From: Bacteroidota bacterium
GTDB taxonomy: Bacteria; Bacteroidota; Bacteroidia; Bacteroidales; P3
Assembly (NCBI GenBank): GCA_023415495.1
Contig: JAEZKK010000017.1
Span: 1 to 31,228, forward strand
DNA: 31,228 nt
Reading direction: 5' to 3'
Shown here: positions 24,337 through 31,228 of the stretch, in pieces
Layout of the letters: each line of letters opens with the position of its first letter
Numbering within the stretch: the first letter of the stretch is position 1
Position numbers and translations under genes: made by a program
Notes under the pieces: model-generated
The model's input: the letters and a program-made list of their open reading frames with translations, nothing else
Told to the model about the DNA's origin: nothing
The model's database searches: none

Positions 24337-25323
24337 TTAAGGAACATCTACTCGATTTATAATATCGTTAATTATATCCTCGGTGGTAATATTTTCTGCC
24401 TCTGCCTCATAGGTTAGTCCTATTCTATGTCGCATTACATCCAAACAAACTGCTCTTACATCCTCAGGAATTACATAACCTCTTCTCTTTATAAAGGCAT
24501 AAGCTCTTGAGGCTAAGGCAAGATTAATTGTTGCTCTTGGCGATGCTCCATAGCTAATATATTCTTTTAGCTTTTCTAAATTATATTGCTCTGGAAAACG
24601 AGTTGCAAATACAATATCAGTAATATAGTTTTCTATTTTCTCGTCAATATAAATTTGTTTTACAACCTCTCTTGCATGAAGGATTTGCTTAGTGTTTACA
24701 GCTGCTTCTATCTTTGGTAATACAGCTCCAATTTGTTGCCTTAAAATTAGTTTTTCTTCCTCTTTCTTTGGATAAGTTATTACGACTTTCATCATAAAAC
24801 GATCTAACTGAGCCTCTGGCAATGTATAAGTTCCTTCCTGCTCAATTGGGTTTTGGGTAGCAAGGACTAAGAAAGGCTCTTCAAGCTTATAGGTGTTTTC
24901 ACCAATAGTTACCTGCCTTTCTTGCATTGCTTCTAAAAGAGCTGACTGAACCTTGGCTGGAGCTCGGTTTATTTCATCTGCTAAAATAAAGTTGGAAAAT
25001 ATCGGACCTTTCTTTACAGAGAAATTTTCATCCTTAGGACTGTAAATCATTGTACCTATTAGGTCTGCTGGTAGCAAATCGGGGGTAAATTGAATTCTCG
25101 AGAACTTAGCATCTATTGCTTTGGCAAGAGTATTAATTGCTTGTGTTTTTGCAAGCCCAGGAACCCCTTCCAAAAGTATATGTCCATTTGAGAGTAGTCC
25201 TATTATCAATCTTTCTATCATTTGCTTTTGCCCTATAATGGATTTATTAATCTCATTATTAATTGCATCTACAAAAGCACTTTCTAAATTAATCTTTTCA
25301 TTTAATTCAATAATATCTACCAT
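24337..25323 (-). CDS. moxR: MoxR-family AAA+ ATPase
   Basis: 328 residues, first gene of the run. Walker A GVPGLAKT (53-60), Walker B FILADEINRAP (112-122), sensor LATQNPIEQEGTYTLPEAQL with the LDRFM arginine finger region, and a C-terminal lid domain (YGASPRATINLALASRAYAF). MoxR proteins act as chaperone-like ATPases that activate VWA-domain partners, here likely DUF58, BatA and BatB. Only 213 bp separate it from the rising repeat-rich intergenic region. A weak minus-strand promoter may lie at 25407-25441. Confidence 0.93.
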   Translation of the reverse strand: MVDIIELNEKINLESAFVDAINNEINKSIIGQKQMIERLIIGLLSNGHILLEGVPGLAKTQAINTLAKAIDAKFSRIQFTPDLLPADLIGTMIYSPKDENFSVKKGPIFSNFILADEINRAPAKVQSALLEAMQERQVTIGENTYKLEEPFLVLATQNPIEQEGTYTLPEAQLDRFMMKVVITYPKKEEEKLILRQQIGAVLPKIEAAVNTKQILHAREVVKQIYIDEKIENYITDIVFATRFPEQYNLEKLKEYISYGASPRATINLALASRAYAFIKRRGYVIPEDVRAVCLDVMRHRIGLTYEAEAENITTEDIINDIINRVDVP

Positions 25324-25406
25324 ATTTACTTGTATTTTAGATTTGATTATTTCTTAGTTTTTAGAATATATCAGTTTAAATATATTATTAAGGTATAAGC
25401 TTCTAT

Positions 25407-25441
25407 CAAAACCTAAACCAATACTATGGTTTAACGACAAA
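25407..25441 (-). promoter_or_regulatory. Tentative promoter of the moxR-bat run
   Basis: On the minus strand TAGGTTTTG (25407-25415) is one base off TAnnTTTG, with TTTG at 25438-25441, 22 bp upstream. The match is imperfect, but it is the best seen before moxR. Confidence 0.3.
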
Positions 25442-25514
25442 TTGTCATATTTATTATTAAAGAAATAAAAGAGAAAAAAACTATATTTTTACTCCTTAAT
25501 TCAATAATTTTTCT

Positions 25515-25522
25515 TATCTTTG
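25515..25522 (+). promoter_or_regulatory. Orphan -7 box (TATCTTTG) without a nearby gene
   Basis: A perfect TAnnTTTG box pointing right, 500 bp before the next plus-strand gene, which has its own promoter at 25949-25977. The -33 position is T-rich but lacks the G. If active it would transcribe the palindromic repeat region. Confidence 0.4.
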
Positions 25523-25584
25523 CAATTACAAGAGATTAAGTTCGTTAAATCCTTAAGAAATCACCTATTTTTCAAAATATACAT

Positions 25585-25664
25585 TATGGTAGCTACCATA
25601 ACACTCATGTGGTAGGTACCATAACACTCGTGTGGTAGGTACCATAATGGTGTTGTCATAGCTA
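25585..25664. repeat. Palindromic 23-bp tandem repeats (GGTAGGTACC / GGTAGCTACC)
   Basis: Units start at 25588, 25611 and 25634, 23 bp apart: GGTAGCTACCATAACACTC, GGTAGGTACCATAACACTC and GGTAGGTACCATAATGG. The first is embedded in the perfect palindrome TATGGTAGCTACCATA (25585-25600), and a partial reverse copy TAGCTACCATA ends the array. A 73-codon minus-strand frame reads through it and looks spurious. Confidence 0.85.
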
Positions 25665-25681
25665 CCATAGTGGTATTGAAA

Positions 25682-25772
25682 TCAAATAAAAATTCTTTTA
25701 AGTCAAATAAAAATCCCACGAAACTTGACTTTATTAAATTCTTCCTTGATTTAATTTGGAGTAAATCAAATT
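25682..25772. repeat. Degenerate TCAAAT array at 21-bp phase (ATTTGA on the minus strand)
   Basis: TCAAAT occurs at 25682, 25703 and 25766, spaced 21 and 63 bp, i.e. whole multiples of 21. The first two share a longer TCAAATAAAAAT stretch. On the minus strand the core is ATTTGA, similar to the core of the 821-925 repeats. Confidence 0.5.
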
Positions 25773-25948
25773 TATCTTCCAAAAGTAGGTAATATAAAGA
25801 GGCAATATAAAGTTCTTTTTATTGAATTAAATTACAGATTTTTATATCCAAAATAGCTAATTTATGTATCTTGCTAATACAATGATAATTAATCAATATT
25901 TCCCTACTCCAATAATAAGTATATTAGCAAAAAAGATAGATTTCTAAT

Positions 25949-25977
25949 TGTATTATTCAATTATTTTGTATCTTTGC
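25949..25977 (+). promoter_or_regulatory. Promoter of the T9SS cargo gene
   Basis: TTG (25949-25951), 18 bp, then a perfect TATCTTTG (25970-25977). The start codon follows at 26023, giving a leader of about 40 nt. Confidence 0.7.
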
Positions 25978-26022
25978 TCACTTGTAAGCGAATATTTTTA
26001 TTAAAATCAAACATACAAATTT

Positions 26023-29000
26023 ATGAAAAACAAAAAGTTACTATTTGGATTAGTAGTTTTCGTGCTTGGCAGTATTGCAAGTTTTTCTGCAATTGCACAA
26101 GATTGGATTTCACTTGGACCTGATAATGTTAGTGGTCGTTCAAGAGCAATTGTCTTTGACCGTTTTAACGACAAAGTAATTTATGCTGGCGGTGTTGCTG
26201 GTGGACTTTACGTTAGTGTTAATGATGGTAAGAACTGGCAAGAAATCAATTTAGGTCAAGGTGCTAACCTTGCTGTAACATCTATTGCTCAAGACAATAA
26301 TGGTGTAATTTATGTAGGTACAGGTGAATCTGCATATATGAATACAGGATTTGGAATTAATAACGAAAGAATAGGCATGTTAGGTGGCGGGGTTTATAAA
26401 TCAAACCAACCAAGCCAAACTAATTGGAGCTCAACTTTAAGCAATGACCAAGATAAATATAATTGGATTGCTCAAAACCTTAACTTTGAAATCCTTGATT
26501 TTACTGTTCCAGAGGCTTTCAATAATGGTGATGGAAAAGCATTCATTAATAGTATTGCTGTAAATCAAATAACAAACGATGTTTATGTTGCTACTCATGG
26601 AGCTGGTCTTTTCAAACTAAGTCAAGACGCAAGCAGCTGGACTAACGTAGCGATAATACCTAACACATCATTTGTTGATGAAATTGTAATTTCTAAAAAT
26701 GGCAATATTGCTACTGCTTATAATGATGGAGAGCTTAAGGTAAGTCTGTCTACTGATAATTTTACAACAAATCCTGTAATCTTCGGAGCAAATCAAATCA
26801 AACCTTTTGACGCTAAGTTTATGATGCTTTTCCGTACAAGACTTGCATACGGAATTAAAAATCCTAATAAACTTTATATTTACACAGCTTATGCTGATTC
26901 AAACGTATACAAAGATGTTTTATTTAGAACTGATGATGTAACAGATATTCAATGGAAACAAACAACTCCTGCTTCTTATTCTAATGCAGCTGGAACTTAT
27001 CAATCAATGTCAATAGCAGTTGATGACCGCTCTGAGATGGAAGTTGTTTATTTAGGAGGCAGATTAGTTTATCGTGGATATAATGCTAACAATTCTGATA
27101 TTTATTATTGGGAAGGAATAAGTAGATATACTAATTTACCAAATGATGTAAATGGGGTTAGAACTTCTCCAAGTTTTGTAAGCTCAGGTGTAAACCAAAT
27201 CATTATTAAAGAAAACCCACAATCACTTTATGATTCAACATATATAGCTGTTGCTACTAATGGTGGTATCCATGTTTATTCTTCTGACTCTATGACTTTC
27301 CAAACTCGTTGGAGATTATCAACTAAGAATATGATTACAACTCAATTCTATAGTGTTGGTGTTGCTCCTGATGCGTCTGTAATCGGAGGTACTGAGGCTA
27401 ATGGTACTGTATATATTCATAATCCTAACGAATTAGGAACAATCAAAAATGGAGATGTAATTTGGACAGTAAACTCTCCAGGTTATAATCCTTCTACTAC
27501 TGCAGAATTTACAACCTCTGGAGGTAATGTGGCAGTAAGTCAATTTGAGAGAATCCTTCCTACATCAAGAAAATCATTTATTCTTTCAAGACCTTATTTA
27601 GGAATGGCAAGAACCTATGGTGATAATGGAGATTTCACAAATGTTAATGACCAAGTTTGGAATTACGGACCAACCCTTTTCTATTCTGGTATTAACGATA
27701 ATGCTACAATGGCTCAATTTGAACCTACTGTTACTCCTATGCTTTTATGGGAATCTACTACAGCTACAGATGCTCTTGATTCTGTAAATATGGTTATCGA
27801 TGCTAATACTGCAGTGAATGGTCAATACAATTCTGAATGGAGAGAAGGCTCATGGATAGTACCAGGAGATTCTGTTTTAGTAAAGAGTATGAATATGGGA
27901 TATCCTTTCTGGCATACATTTGCTGATTCATTACAATATAATCAAGATACTGTTATCTTAGTTCAAAACCCTGTTCAATCAAGATTATTCTTTGCAAATT
28001 CTCAATCAGTATATATGAGTTTTAATATTAACGACTATACTGCTTCACCTTTGCAAAGTGCTACAAATAAGATTAGCTTCTTAAGAGTAAAGAATATTCC
28101 TGCACTTCCTATTCCAGGGTCTAACCCAGTTGTATATGCTCCAACAGAAGAAGTTATTACTTTCGGAGTAACTAAAGATGGCAATACATTATTTATAGCT
28201 TCAAGAATTGCTGGAACTGACTCTTCAAATCTTTACAGAATAAATATTGGAGGAATTGACTTTAGCAAGGTTGCAAGAGATAAGGGAGATTTAAACTTAC
28301 CTAATGAAGTTATTAAATTCCCAAGACTTATTACATCTATTTCTGTTGATAGAAACGATGGAAACAATATGTTAGTTAGCTTTGGAAAATATCTTAGCTC
28401 TAATTCAAACTTAGTTCTTTCAACAAATGCTCTTGCAGTTCCATTCTCTTCTGCAGTATTTAGCGAAGTAGTTAATAAGGATATTGAAGAAGAGGTTGAA
28501 ATTTCTAAATTCATCCCTAATAATAAACCAGTTTTCTCTACATTAATTGAAAGCGTTAAGAACACAAGCTCTAAGGCTTATATCGGAGCTGAGGATGGTA
28601 TTTACTATACTCCAGACTTCAAAGGAACTCCAAGTACAACTCAACCTGGTAAGGTAGAAATTTCTTGGAAAAAGATTGAAAACTTCCCTAACGTGCCTGT
28701 TTTCCAATTAACTCAACAAACAATGCGTTTACCTTTCTATCAATTCTATAATAGAATAGGACAAAACGTTACTCAAACAACATTTGCAAGAACCGAATTA
28801 CCAGGAGCTATTTATGCAGCTACCTATGGTAAGGGTCTTTATGCAACTCTTGCAGATACAATCGAGGCTGACTTAAATCTTATTGGAATTGAAGACCAAC
28901 CAAGCACTTCTGTTAACTCTACAATGAAGATATTCCCTAACCCTGCAACTAACCAAACTACTATTCAATATTCAATTGATAATACATCAAATGTAACCCT

Positions 29001-29169
29001 TATGGTTTATGATATGAATGGTCGTTTATTAAGTTCTCTTGATAAGGGACGTCAAGCTCAAGGTATTCATACTATTCAAATGAATTGCCAAGGAATGAAT
29101 AAGGGAGTTTATATGGTTAAGATAATAACTGGAAACACTGCAAAAGCTTCTAAGCTTATTATCCAATAA
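26023..29169 (+). CDS. Large secreted T9SS cargo protein with beta-propeller (BNR/sortilin-like) repeats
   Basis: 1048 residues. Signal peptide 1-26 (MKNKKLLFGLVVFVLGSIAS, cleaved after AIAQ). The mature protein opens DWISLGPDNVSGRSRAIVFD and continues with propeller-type motifs (VIYAGGVAGGLYVSVNDGKN, GVIYVGTGES, DVYVATHGAGLFKLS), as in BNR or VPS10/sortilin-like folds. The last 81 residues (968-1048, beginning MKIFPNPATNQTTIQYSID, ending ASKLIIQ) are a type A sorting domain of the type IX secretion system, which directs export across the outer membrane and attachment or release. No catalytic motif was recognised, so an adhesin or structural surface role is possible. It is monocistronic, with a promoter before and a terminator behind it. 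Confidence 0.9.
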   Translation: MKNKKLLFGLVVFVLGSIASFSAIAQDWISLGPDNVSGRSRAIVFDRFNDKVIYAGGVAGGLYVSVNDGKNWQEINLGQGANLAVTSIAQDNNGVIYVGTGESAYMNTGFGINNERIGMLGGGVYKSNQPSQTNWSSTLSNDQDKYNWIAQNLNFEILDFTVPEAFNNGDGKAFINSIAVNQITNDVYVATHGAGLFKLSQDASSWTNVAIIPNTSFVDEIVISKNGNIATAYNDGELKVSLSTDNFTTNPVIFGANQIKPFDAKFMMLFRTRLAYGIKNPNKLYIYTAYADSNVYKDVLFRTDDVTDIQWKQTTPASYSNAAGTYQSMSIAVDDRSEMEVVYLGGRLVYRGYNANNSDIYYWEGISRYTNLPNDVNGVRTSPSFVSSGVNQIIIKENPQSLYDSTYIAVATNGGIHVYSSDSMTFQTRWRLSTKNMITTQFYSVGVAPDASVIGGTEANGTVYIHNPNELGTIKNGDVIWTVNSPGYNPSTTAEFTTSGGNVAVSQFERILPTSRKSFILSRPYLGMARTYGDNGDFTNVNDQVWNYGPTLFYSGINDNATMAQFEPTVTPMLLWESTTATDALDSVNMVIDANTAVNGQYNSEWREGSWIVPGDSVLVKSMNMGYPFWHTFADSLQYNQDTVILVQNPVQSRLFFANSQSVYMSFNINDYTASPLQSATNKISFLRVKNIPALPIPGSNPVVYAPTEEVITFGVTKDGNTLFIASRIAGTDSSNLYRINIGGIDFSKVARDKGDLNLPNEVIKFPRLITSISVDRNDGNNMLVSFGKYLSSNSNLVLSTNALAVPFSSAVFSEVVNKDIEEEVEISKFIPNNKPVFSTLIESVKNTSSKAYIGAEDGIYYTPDFKGTPSTTQPGKVEISWKKIENFPNVPVFQLTQQTMRLPFYQFYNRIGQNVTQTTFARTELPGAIYAATYGKGLYATLADTIEADLNLIGIEDQPSTSVNSTMKIFPNPATNQTTIQYSIDNTSNVTLMVYDMNGRLLSSLDKGRQAQGIHTIQMNCQGMNKGVYMVKIITGNTAKASKLIIQ

Positions 29170-29194
29170 TAAGAATAAAGAAACATTAAATATT

Positions 29195-29226
29195 AAAGCT
29201 GCCTATTTCAAGGCAGCTTTTTTTTG
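29195..29226 (+). terminator. Rho-independent terminator of the T9SS cargo gene
   Basis: A perfect 9-bp stem AAAGCTGCC (29195-29203) / GGCAGCTTT (29212-29220) with an 8-nt loop, followed by nine T (29218-29226). It lies 25 bp after the stop codon. Confidence 0.95.
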
Positions 29227-29239
29227 ATAATGAAGTATT

Positions 29240-30475
29240 ATGAGTATAGAGACAATTGGATTAATAATATTTATTATCACCTATATAGGAATAATATTCA
29301 CACGACTTCCTAAGGTAAATATCGACAGACCCTCAGCAGCCTTTACTGGAGCTGTTGCTATGATAGTCTTTGGAATAATAAGTTTTGATAATGCTATAAA
29401 GGCGATAGACTTTAATACTATTACCTTATTATTAGGGATGATGATAATAGTATCTACACTTAAGTTCGAGGGATTCTTTTCTCTAATTGCATCCAAAACT
29501 ATTTCCTATTCTCATTCTCGAAACAAACTTTTAATTATTATAGTTTTTATTACAGGTATTGCATCTGCATTTTTAGTTAATGATGCTGTTGTTTTATTAT
29601 TCACTCCTATTATAATTTCAATTTGTCGCAAGACTAAGCTCAACCCAATCCCTTATCTAATTGCTGAAATACTATCCTCCAATATTGGCTCTGCAATGAC
29701 CATTACCGGCAACCCTCAAAATATGCTAATAGGTATTAGCTCTAATATTTCTTATTTAGATTTTCTTATCAAGCTTCTCCCTATCTCAATTATTGGAATG
29801 ATAATAATTGTATTTATAGTAAAACTATTCTATAGAAAACATTTTAACGATAAGAGTATATTGGAATTTGAAACCGACTATAAATACGATTTTAAAAAGA
29901 TGAGGATATCTGTTCTTATATTTCTATTAGTAATCATAGGTTTCTTCTTTGGAAAAATACTATCCTTATCCATCCCTATTATTGCATTAATTGGAGCAAG
30001 CTTAATACTTCTCTTTGGAAAAGCGAAACCCTCCTCAGTAATCAAAGACGTTGACTGGGTATTACTTCTTTTCTTTGCCAGTCTTTTTATATTAGTTTCC
30101 TCAATCCAATCCTTAGGACTTTTGGATAGCTTTATCAATATAGAATTAAACGAAAACCTTAGCAGCATTATAGGCTTGCATTCCTTAAGTTTAGTAATGT
30201 CTCAAATTCTAAGTAATGTACCATATACAGTTTTGATGACCCCACTTATGGATGTAGTAAATAATGAAAACCTATGGTTAGCCCTTGCCTCTTCAGCAAC
30301 ACTCGCTGGCAATGCTACAATAATTGGAGCTATGGCTAATCTAATAGTAATTGAATCCGCAGAAAAAGAAAACGTAAAAATAAGCTTCTGGGAGTTCTTT
30401 AAAATAGGAATCATAACAACCCTAATAACCCTAATTCTATCAATTCTCTTATTCTATATTTACAGCATAATCTAA
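29240..30475 (+). CDS. ArsB/SLC13-type ion transporter
   Basis: 411 residues, about eleven hydrophobic segments. Typical text of the ion transporter superfamily is present: FTRLPKVNIDRPSAAFTGA at the N-terminus, NTITLLLGMMIIVSTLKFEG, AFLVNDAVVLLFTPIII (the N-D-x-x-x-x pore motif) and SSNIGSAMTITGNPQNMLIG, repeated in the second half as SNVPYTVLMTPLMD and LAGNATIIGAMANLIV. This belongs with the ArsB/NhaD/SLC13 permeases; the substrate (arsenite, citrate, sulfate or another anion) cannot be told, and no ars gene is near. It starts 14 bp after the terminator T-run. No terminator is obvious after it. Confidence 0.88.
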   Translation: MSIETIGLIIFIITYIGIIFTRLPKVNIDRPSAAFTGAVAMIVFGIISFDNAIKAIDFNTITLLLGMMIIVSTLKFEGFFSLIASKTISYSHSRNKLLIIIVFITGIASAFLVNDAVVLLFTPIIISICRKTKLNPIPYLIAEILSSNIGSAMTITGNPQNMLIGISSNISYLDFLIKLLPISIIGMIIIVFIVKLFYRKHFNDKSILEFETDYKYDFKKMRISVLIFLLVIIGFFFGKILSLSIPIIALIGASLILLFGKAKPSSVIKDVDWVLLLFFASLFILVSSIQSLGLLDSFINIELNENLSSIIGLHSLSLVMSQILSNVPYTVLMTPLMDVVNNENLWLALASSATLAGNATIIGAMANLIVIESAEKENVKISFWEFFKIGIITTLITLILSILLFYIYSII

Positions 30476-30627
30476 ATAAGAAATTCACAAATAAGAAAAA
30501 ATAGTTATGGCTAAACAAATCAGTCTTCTTTAACTTAGTTATTTTGGACGGAATAAATTCTTTCGTTTTCAAGCTTTAAACTAATATATTCTTATTCTGA
30601 AGTAGTGGAATTTGATTATAATCTGAT

Positions 30628-30706
30628 ATAATGCCATTATTTGACTGATATAATGGCATTATTTCCTCCATTTAATGGCATTATATTGCAGGTATAATGG
30701 CATTAT
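30628..30706. repeat. Four 22-bp tandem repeats with ATAATGGCATTAT palindrome
   Basis: ATAATGCCATTAT or ATAATGGCATTAT (third copy TTAATGGCATTAT) begins at 30628, 30650, 30672 and 30694, exactly 22 bp apart. The spacer between palindromes differs each time. The core is nearly self-complementary. Confidence 0.9.
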
Positions 30707-30712
30707 ATTAAA

Positions 30713-30770
30713 TTGTAATTTGATTCTGTGAGATTGTAATTTGATTCGCTTAGTTTATAGTTTGATTTTA
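30713..30770. repeat. Second AATTTGATTC array, 21-bp phase
   Basis: TTGTAATTTGATTC starts at 30713 and 30734 (21 bp apart), and a degenerate AGTTTGATTTT follows in the same phase near 30759. A lone GGAATTTGATTA lies at 30607. The core equals that of the 821-925 array at the other end of the window. Confidence 0.75.
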
Positions 30771-30906
30771 TTTATTGATTGAATCTTTGTCAAAGTCAAC
30801 AGAATAATTGAAAGCAAAAACTGATTATTTCTTTCTTTTATTTTATTGATAATAAAAGAGTGAGAAAGTGAGATAGAAAATAAAATTTAATTTTTTATTG
30901 AAATAG

Positions 30907-30937
30907 TTTGGTAGTTTAGAAAAAGGTTGTATTTTTG
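30907..30937 (+). promoter_or_regulatory. rRNA operon promoter
   Basis: TTTG (30907-30910), 19 bp, TATTTTTG (30930-30937): an exact Bacteroidota consensus promoter, about 185 bp upstream of the mature 16S start. Confidence 0.8.
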
Positions 30938-31123
30938 CACTCCCAATTGATTGAAACGGGATAAAAGCAGAATGAAAAGTTGTGAGCTTTTAGTCAAATT
31001 TAAACAGGGGATTGAGTTCATTGAAATCATAGAAACCAAGGTAGCGAAGTAGTATAAAAGTTTTATAACTGATATACGACTTAAATGAGTAAAAGGTAAA
31101 TAAATTAAGTAAACGATATATAT

Positions 31124-31228
31124 ACAATGAAGAGTTTGATCCTGGCTCAGGATGAACGCTAGCGGCAGGCTTAACACATGCAAGTCGAGGGGCAGCGAGA
31201 TGTAGCAATACATTGTCGGCGACCGGCG
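31124..31228 (+). rRNA. rrs: 16S ribosomal RNA, 5' end (cut by window)
   Basis: AGAGTTTGATCCTGGCTCAG at 31131 is the universal 16S 5' motif; aligned to E. coli numbering the mature end is near 31124. The following GATGAACGCTAGCGGCAGG and CTTAACACATGCAAGTCGAG read as a Bacteroidales-type 16S. Only about 105 bases are inside the window. Confidence 0.97.

Larger units (their letters stand above)
30476..31123. other. Gene-free region before the rRNA operon: repeats, promoter and rRNA leader
   Basis: No credible gene. It holds a second copy of the AATAGTTATG leader with a tiny ORF (30507-30533, encoding MAKQISLL), two tandem repeat arrays, the rRNA promoter and a leader of about 180 nt. In the leader, GTTCATTGAAA (31016-31026) resembles a boxA antitermination signal, with low confidence. 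Short frames on the minus strand over the leader and 16S are spurious. Confidence 0.6.

Noticed and set aside
25561..25782. 73-aa minus-strand ORF
   Set aside because: Half of it is translated from the palindromic 23-bp repeats, and no domain is seen.
30887..31213. Minus-strand ORFs over the rRNA leader and 16S
   Set aside because: They overlap the rRNA promoter and 16S gene; translation of rRNA-antisense DNA is not credible.

Overview
The window is AT-rich chromosomal DNA from a member of the Bacteroidota, most likely order Bacteroidales. Four things point there: (i) promoters of the Bacteroidota type (-33 TTTG, -7 TAnnTTTG) in front of many genes; (ii) a complete Bat (Bacteroides aerotolerance) gene cluster; (iii) a secreted protein with a C-terminal type IX secretion (T9SS) sorting domain and an HU-like protein of the Bacteroidota-specific type; (iv) the 5' end of a 16S rRNA gene at the right edge whose first ~100 bases look Bacteroidales-like. 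Genus and species cannot be read from this.

Layout. 1-328: truncated HU-like DNA-binding protein gene (minus). 329-921: gene-free stretch with GC-rich palindromes, a duplicated 32-bp unit and five copies of a 21-bp repeat. 922-4250: a minus-strand block that looks like the replication part of an integrated mobile element (small HTH protein, DUF6371-type zinc-finger/Toprim-like protein, RepA/RecA-like ATPase, two small Cys-motif proteins), preceded by a separate 369-aa gene (4646-5755) with its own terminator. No integrase or relaxase lies inside the window. 5998-12296: a type I restriction-modification set in the order hsdM-hsdS-hsdR plus a DUF5655 putative nuclease. 12331-12948: small charged proteins, one with a stop at codon 2. 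13150-14398: AbiEi/AbiEii type IV toxin-antitoxin pair behind a large nested palindrome. Together 0.9-14.4 kb reads as an accessory (mobile plus defence) island.

14428-25323: an 11-gene minus-strand run: moxR, DUF58, a 304-aa membrane protein, batA, batB, batC, batD, batE, a WG-repeat protein, rseC and an EamA permease, with gaps of about 25 bp or less or short overlaps. MoxR ATPase, DUF58, the VWA proteins BatA/BatB, the TPR proteins BatC/BatE and BatD are expected to form an envelope-associated assembly; the last three genes are passengers of less certain link. 26023-29169: a 1048-aa T9SS cargo protein with its own promoter and a clear terminator. 29240-30475: an ion transporter of the ArsB/SLC13 type. 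30476-31123: repeat arrays and a textbook rRNA promoter, then 16S rRNA.

The points most worth a second look are: a four-unit Cys-cluster array inserted in HsdR; a pair of identical palindromes ~104 bp apart at the hsdR promoter; the nested 43-bp dyad at the abiE promoter; a shared C-x7-C-x7-C-x2-C motif in two small mobile-element proteins; and helically phased 21-23 bp repeat arrays that recur at three intergenic sites, sharing an ATTTGATT core.
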